NCBI GenBank assembly: GCA_964428805.1
Contig: CAYRZF010000053.1
Location: 1-14,371 of the forward strand
DNA: 14,371 nucleotides
From: CAYRZF01 sp964428805
GTDB lineage: Bacteria; Methylomirabilota; Methylomirabilia; Rokubacteriales; CSP1-6
Direction of reading: 5' to 3'
Under the pieces are notes generated by a model that had not been told where the DNA came from, did no database searches, and worked only from the letters and a program-made list of their open reading frames with translations. A program made the translations under genes and the position numbers. Positions 13,567-14,371 of the stretch are shown here, in pieces (the stretch's first letter is position 1; each line of letters starts with the position of its first letter).

Positions 13567-14183
13567 TCGTGAATCTCTGTCGCCGGCCGAAAGCGCGCGA
13601 CGAGCTGTTCCACACTGTGGCGATGCGGGGTGCCGTCCTGGGCGCACGGAATCATCTGCTCCTCGCACTGAAGGACCCGCCAGTTGGCGTAGGCGCGGCC
13701 GAGCTCTCCCGCGGCGAAGTAGTCAATCACCTCGCCCTTCTCGCGATAGATAGCCCGGTCGGTGAAGACAACGTGGGCGTGATACCCACCCGGCGGCGTC
13801 AACGCCTGGAGCCGGGGGAAGAGCCGGGCCCGCTTGCGTCGGGGCACGTAATGGATGGCGCCGCACGAATAGACGAGATCGAAGGGACCATCCAGGGCGA
13901 CGCGCGACATGTCGCCGTGGAGCCAGCGGACCTCGACCCCCTGCTCCCGCGCGAGCCGTTCCGCCTTGCGGAGCCCTGCCCGGGAGGCGTCCACCCCGAT
14001 GACGTCAAACCCCCGCGCCGCGAAAAAAACGCTGTCGCGCCCTTCGCCGCATCCGAGGTCGAGCACTCGCGCGCTAGGCGGCAGGAGCGCGCTCAACTCT
14101 TGGGCCAAGGGCGATGGGTCGGTGCCCCAGATGTATTCCTTCGGTCTTCGGACGTACTCGCGCGCCCACGGGCTTCGCATCAT
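13545..14183 (-). CDS. Class I SAM-dependent methyltransferase, TehB-like
   Basis: This 212-residue protein has motif I VLDLGCGEGRDS at 40-51, followed by FFAARGFDVIGVDAS with the acidic residue that contacts the ribose. A FDLVYSCGAIHYVPRRKR segment at the motif IV position follows. The D-S after GCGEGR and the HY segment resemble TehB and related small-molecule thiol or metalloid methyltransferases, but the substrate cannot be named. The C-terminal third (KGEVIDYFAAGELGRAYANW) also fits that family. ATG 14183 overlaps the Rieske gene stop by four bases (ATGA); a second ATG at 14180 is a possible start. The gene is co-translated with the Rieske protein upstream and the permease downstream. 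Confidence 0.88.
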   Translation of the reverse strand: MMRSPWAREYVRRPKEYIWGTDPSPLAQELSALLPPSARVLDLGCGEGRDSVFFAARGFDVIGVDASRAGLRKAERLAREQGVEVRWLHGDMSRVALDGPFDLVYSCGAIHYVPRRKRARLFPRLQALTPPGGYHAHVVFTDRAIYREKGEVIDYFAAGELGRAYANWRVLQCEEQMIPCAQDGTPHRHSVEQLVARFRPATEIHEWTPSSQ

Positions 14184-14371
14184 CGCTTGAACCACCCCAC
14201 GTAGATGGATGTGCCCTCCACCTTCACCTGATACGCGGCCACAGAATGGCCGCCCGGGTGATCGGGCTCGCCGGTCGTGACGTCAAAGGTCCAGCCGTGC
14301 CACGGGCACGTCACCACCGTCCCCGTCAATGTGCCCTCGGCGAGGGGACCGCCCCGGTGGGGACAGACGTG
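14180..14371 (-). CDS. Rieske [2Fe-2S] ferredoxin-like protein, 5' end cut by window
   Basis: The last 63 residues are visible. They contain both halves of the Rieske site, CPHRGGPLAEG and, 16 residues after the CPH, CPWHGWTFDVTTGE, giving the two Cys and two His ligands of a 2Fe-2S cluster. The tail GGHSVAAYQVKVEGTSIYVGW is the usual final strand of a stand-alone Rieske ferredoxin of the nitrite reductase NirD or dioxygenase-ferredoxin type, about 100 residues long. It acts as a soluble electron carrier. The start is outside the window. The stop overlaps the methyltransferase ATG, so it leads that operon segment. Confidence 0.9.
   Translation of the reverse strand, partial: HVCPHRGGPLAEGTLTGTVVTCPWHGWTFDVTTGEPDHPGGHSVAAYQVKVEGTSIYVGWFKR

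Overview
The window is dense, high-GC bacterial chromosome with no tRNA, rRNA, CRISPR array or phage gene visible. Heavy GC bias, very tight gene packing, a split transketolase, a probable selenocysteine codon and SD-less starts placed next to strong -10 boxes suggest an uncultivated soil or subsurface lineage of the Rokubacteria/Methylomirabilota or deltaproteobacterial kind. That placement is inference from style only; no marker gene is present.

Left part, all on the minus strand (read right to left from 6049). A zinc-ribbon protein with two RDD membrane domains comes first, then a 240-bp hairpin-rich element flanked by a 9-bp direct repeat. A tightly coupled set follows: a DUF309 protein, an ornithine cyclodeaminase/mu-crystallin family reductase, a protein I do not recognise, and a secreted streptogramin-lyase-like beta-propeller. 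Next is a small glycine-rich RRM RNA-binding protein with its own promoter, a structured leader and a clear terminator. A radical SAM protein of the spore-photoproduct-lyase family runs off the left edge.

Middle and right part, plus strand. A run of six genes with gaps of 14 bp or less or short overlaps: moeA, tldD, a short exported rhodanese, a tldE/pmbA homologue, and the two halves of a split transketolase. In the rhodanese an in-frame TGA replaces the catalytic cysteine codon, and the family's second half continues in frame to a stop that overlaps the tldE start. This is best read as a selenocysteine protein encoded between the two subunits of a TldD/TldE-type protease.

Right end, minus strand. 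A partial Rieske ferredoxin, a TehB-like methyltransferase and a nickel/cobalt-type permease with a histidine-rich loop form overlapping genes that converge on the transketolase. A nested hairpin lies between the two convergent units.

The observations most worth following are the Sec rhodanese inside the tldD/tldE pair, the MITE-like element at 4747-4986, the likely leaderless or near-leaderless promoters of moeA, DUF309 and the RDD gene, and the terminator-like structure in the leader of the RRM gene.
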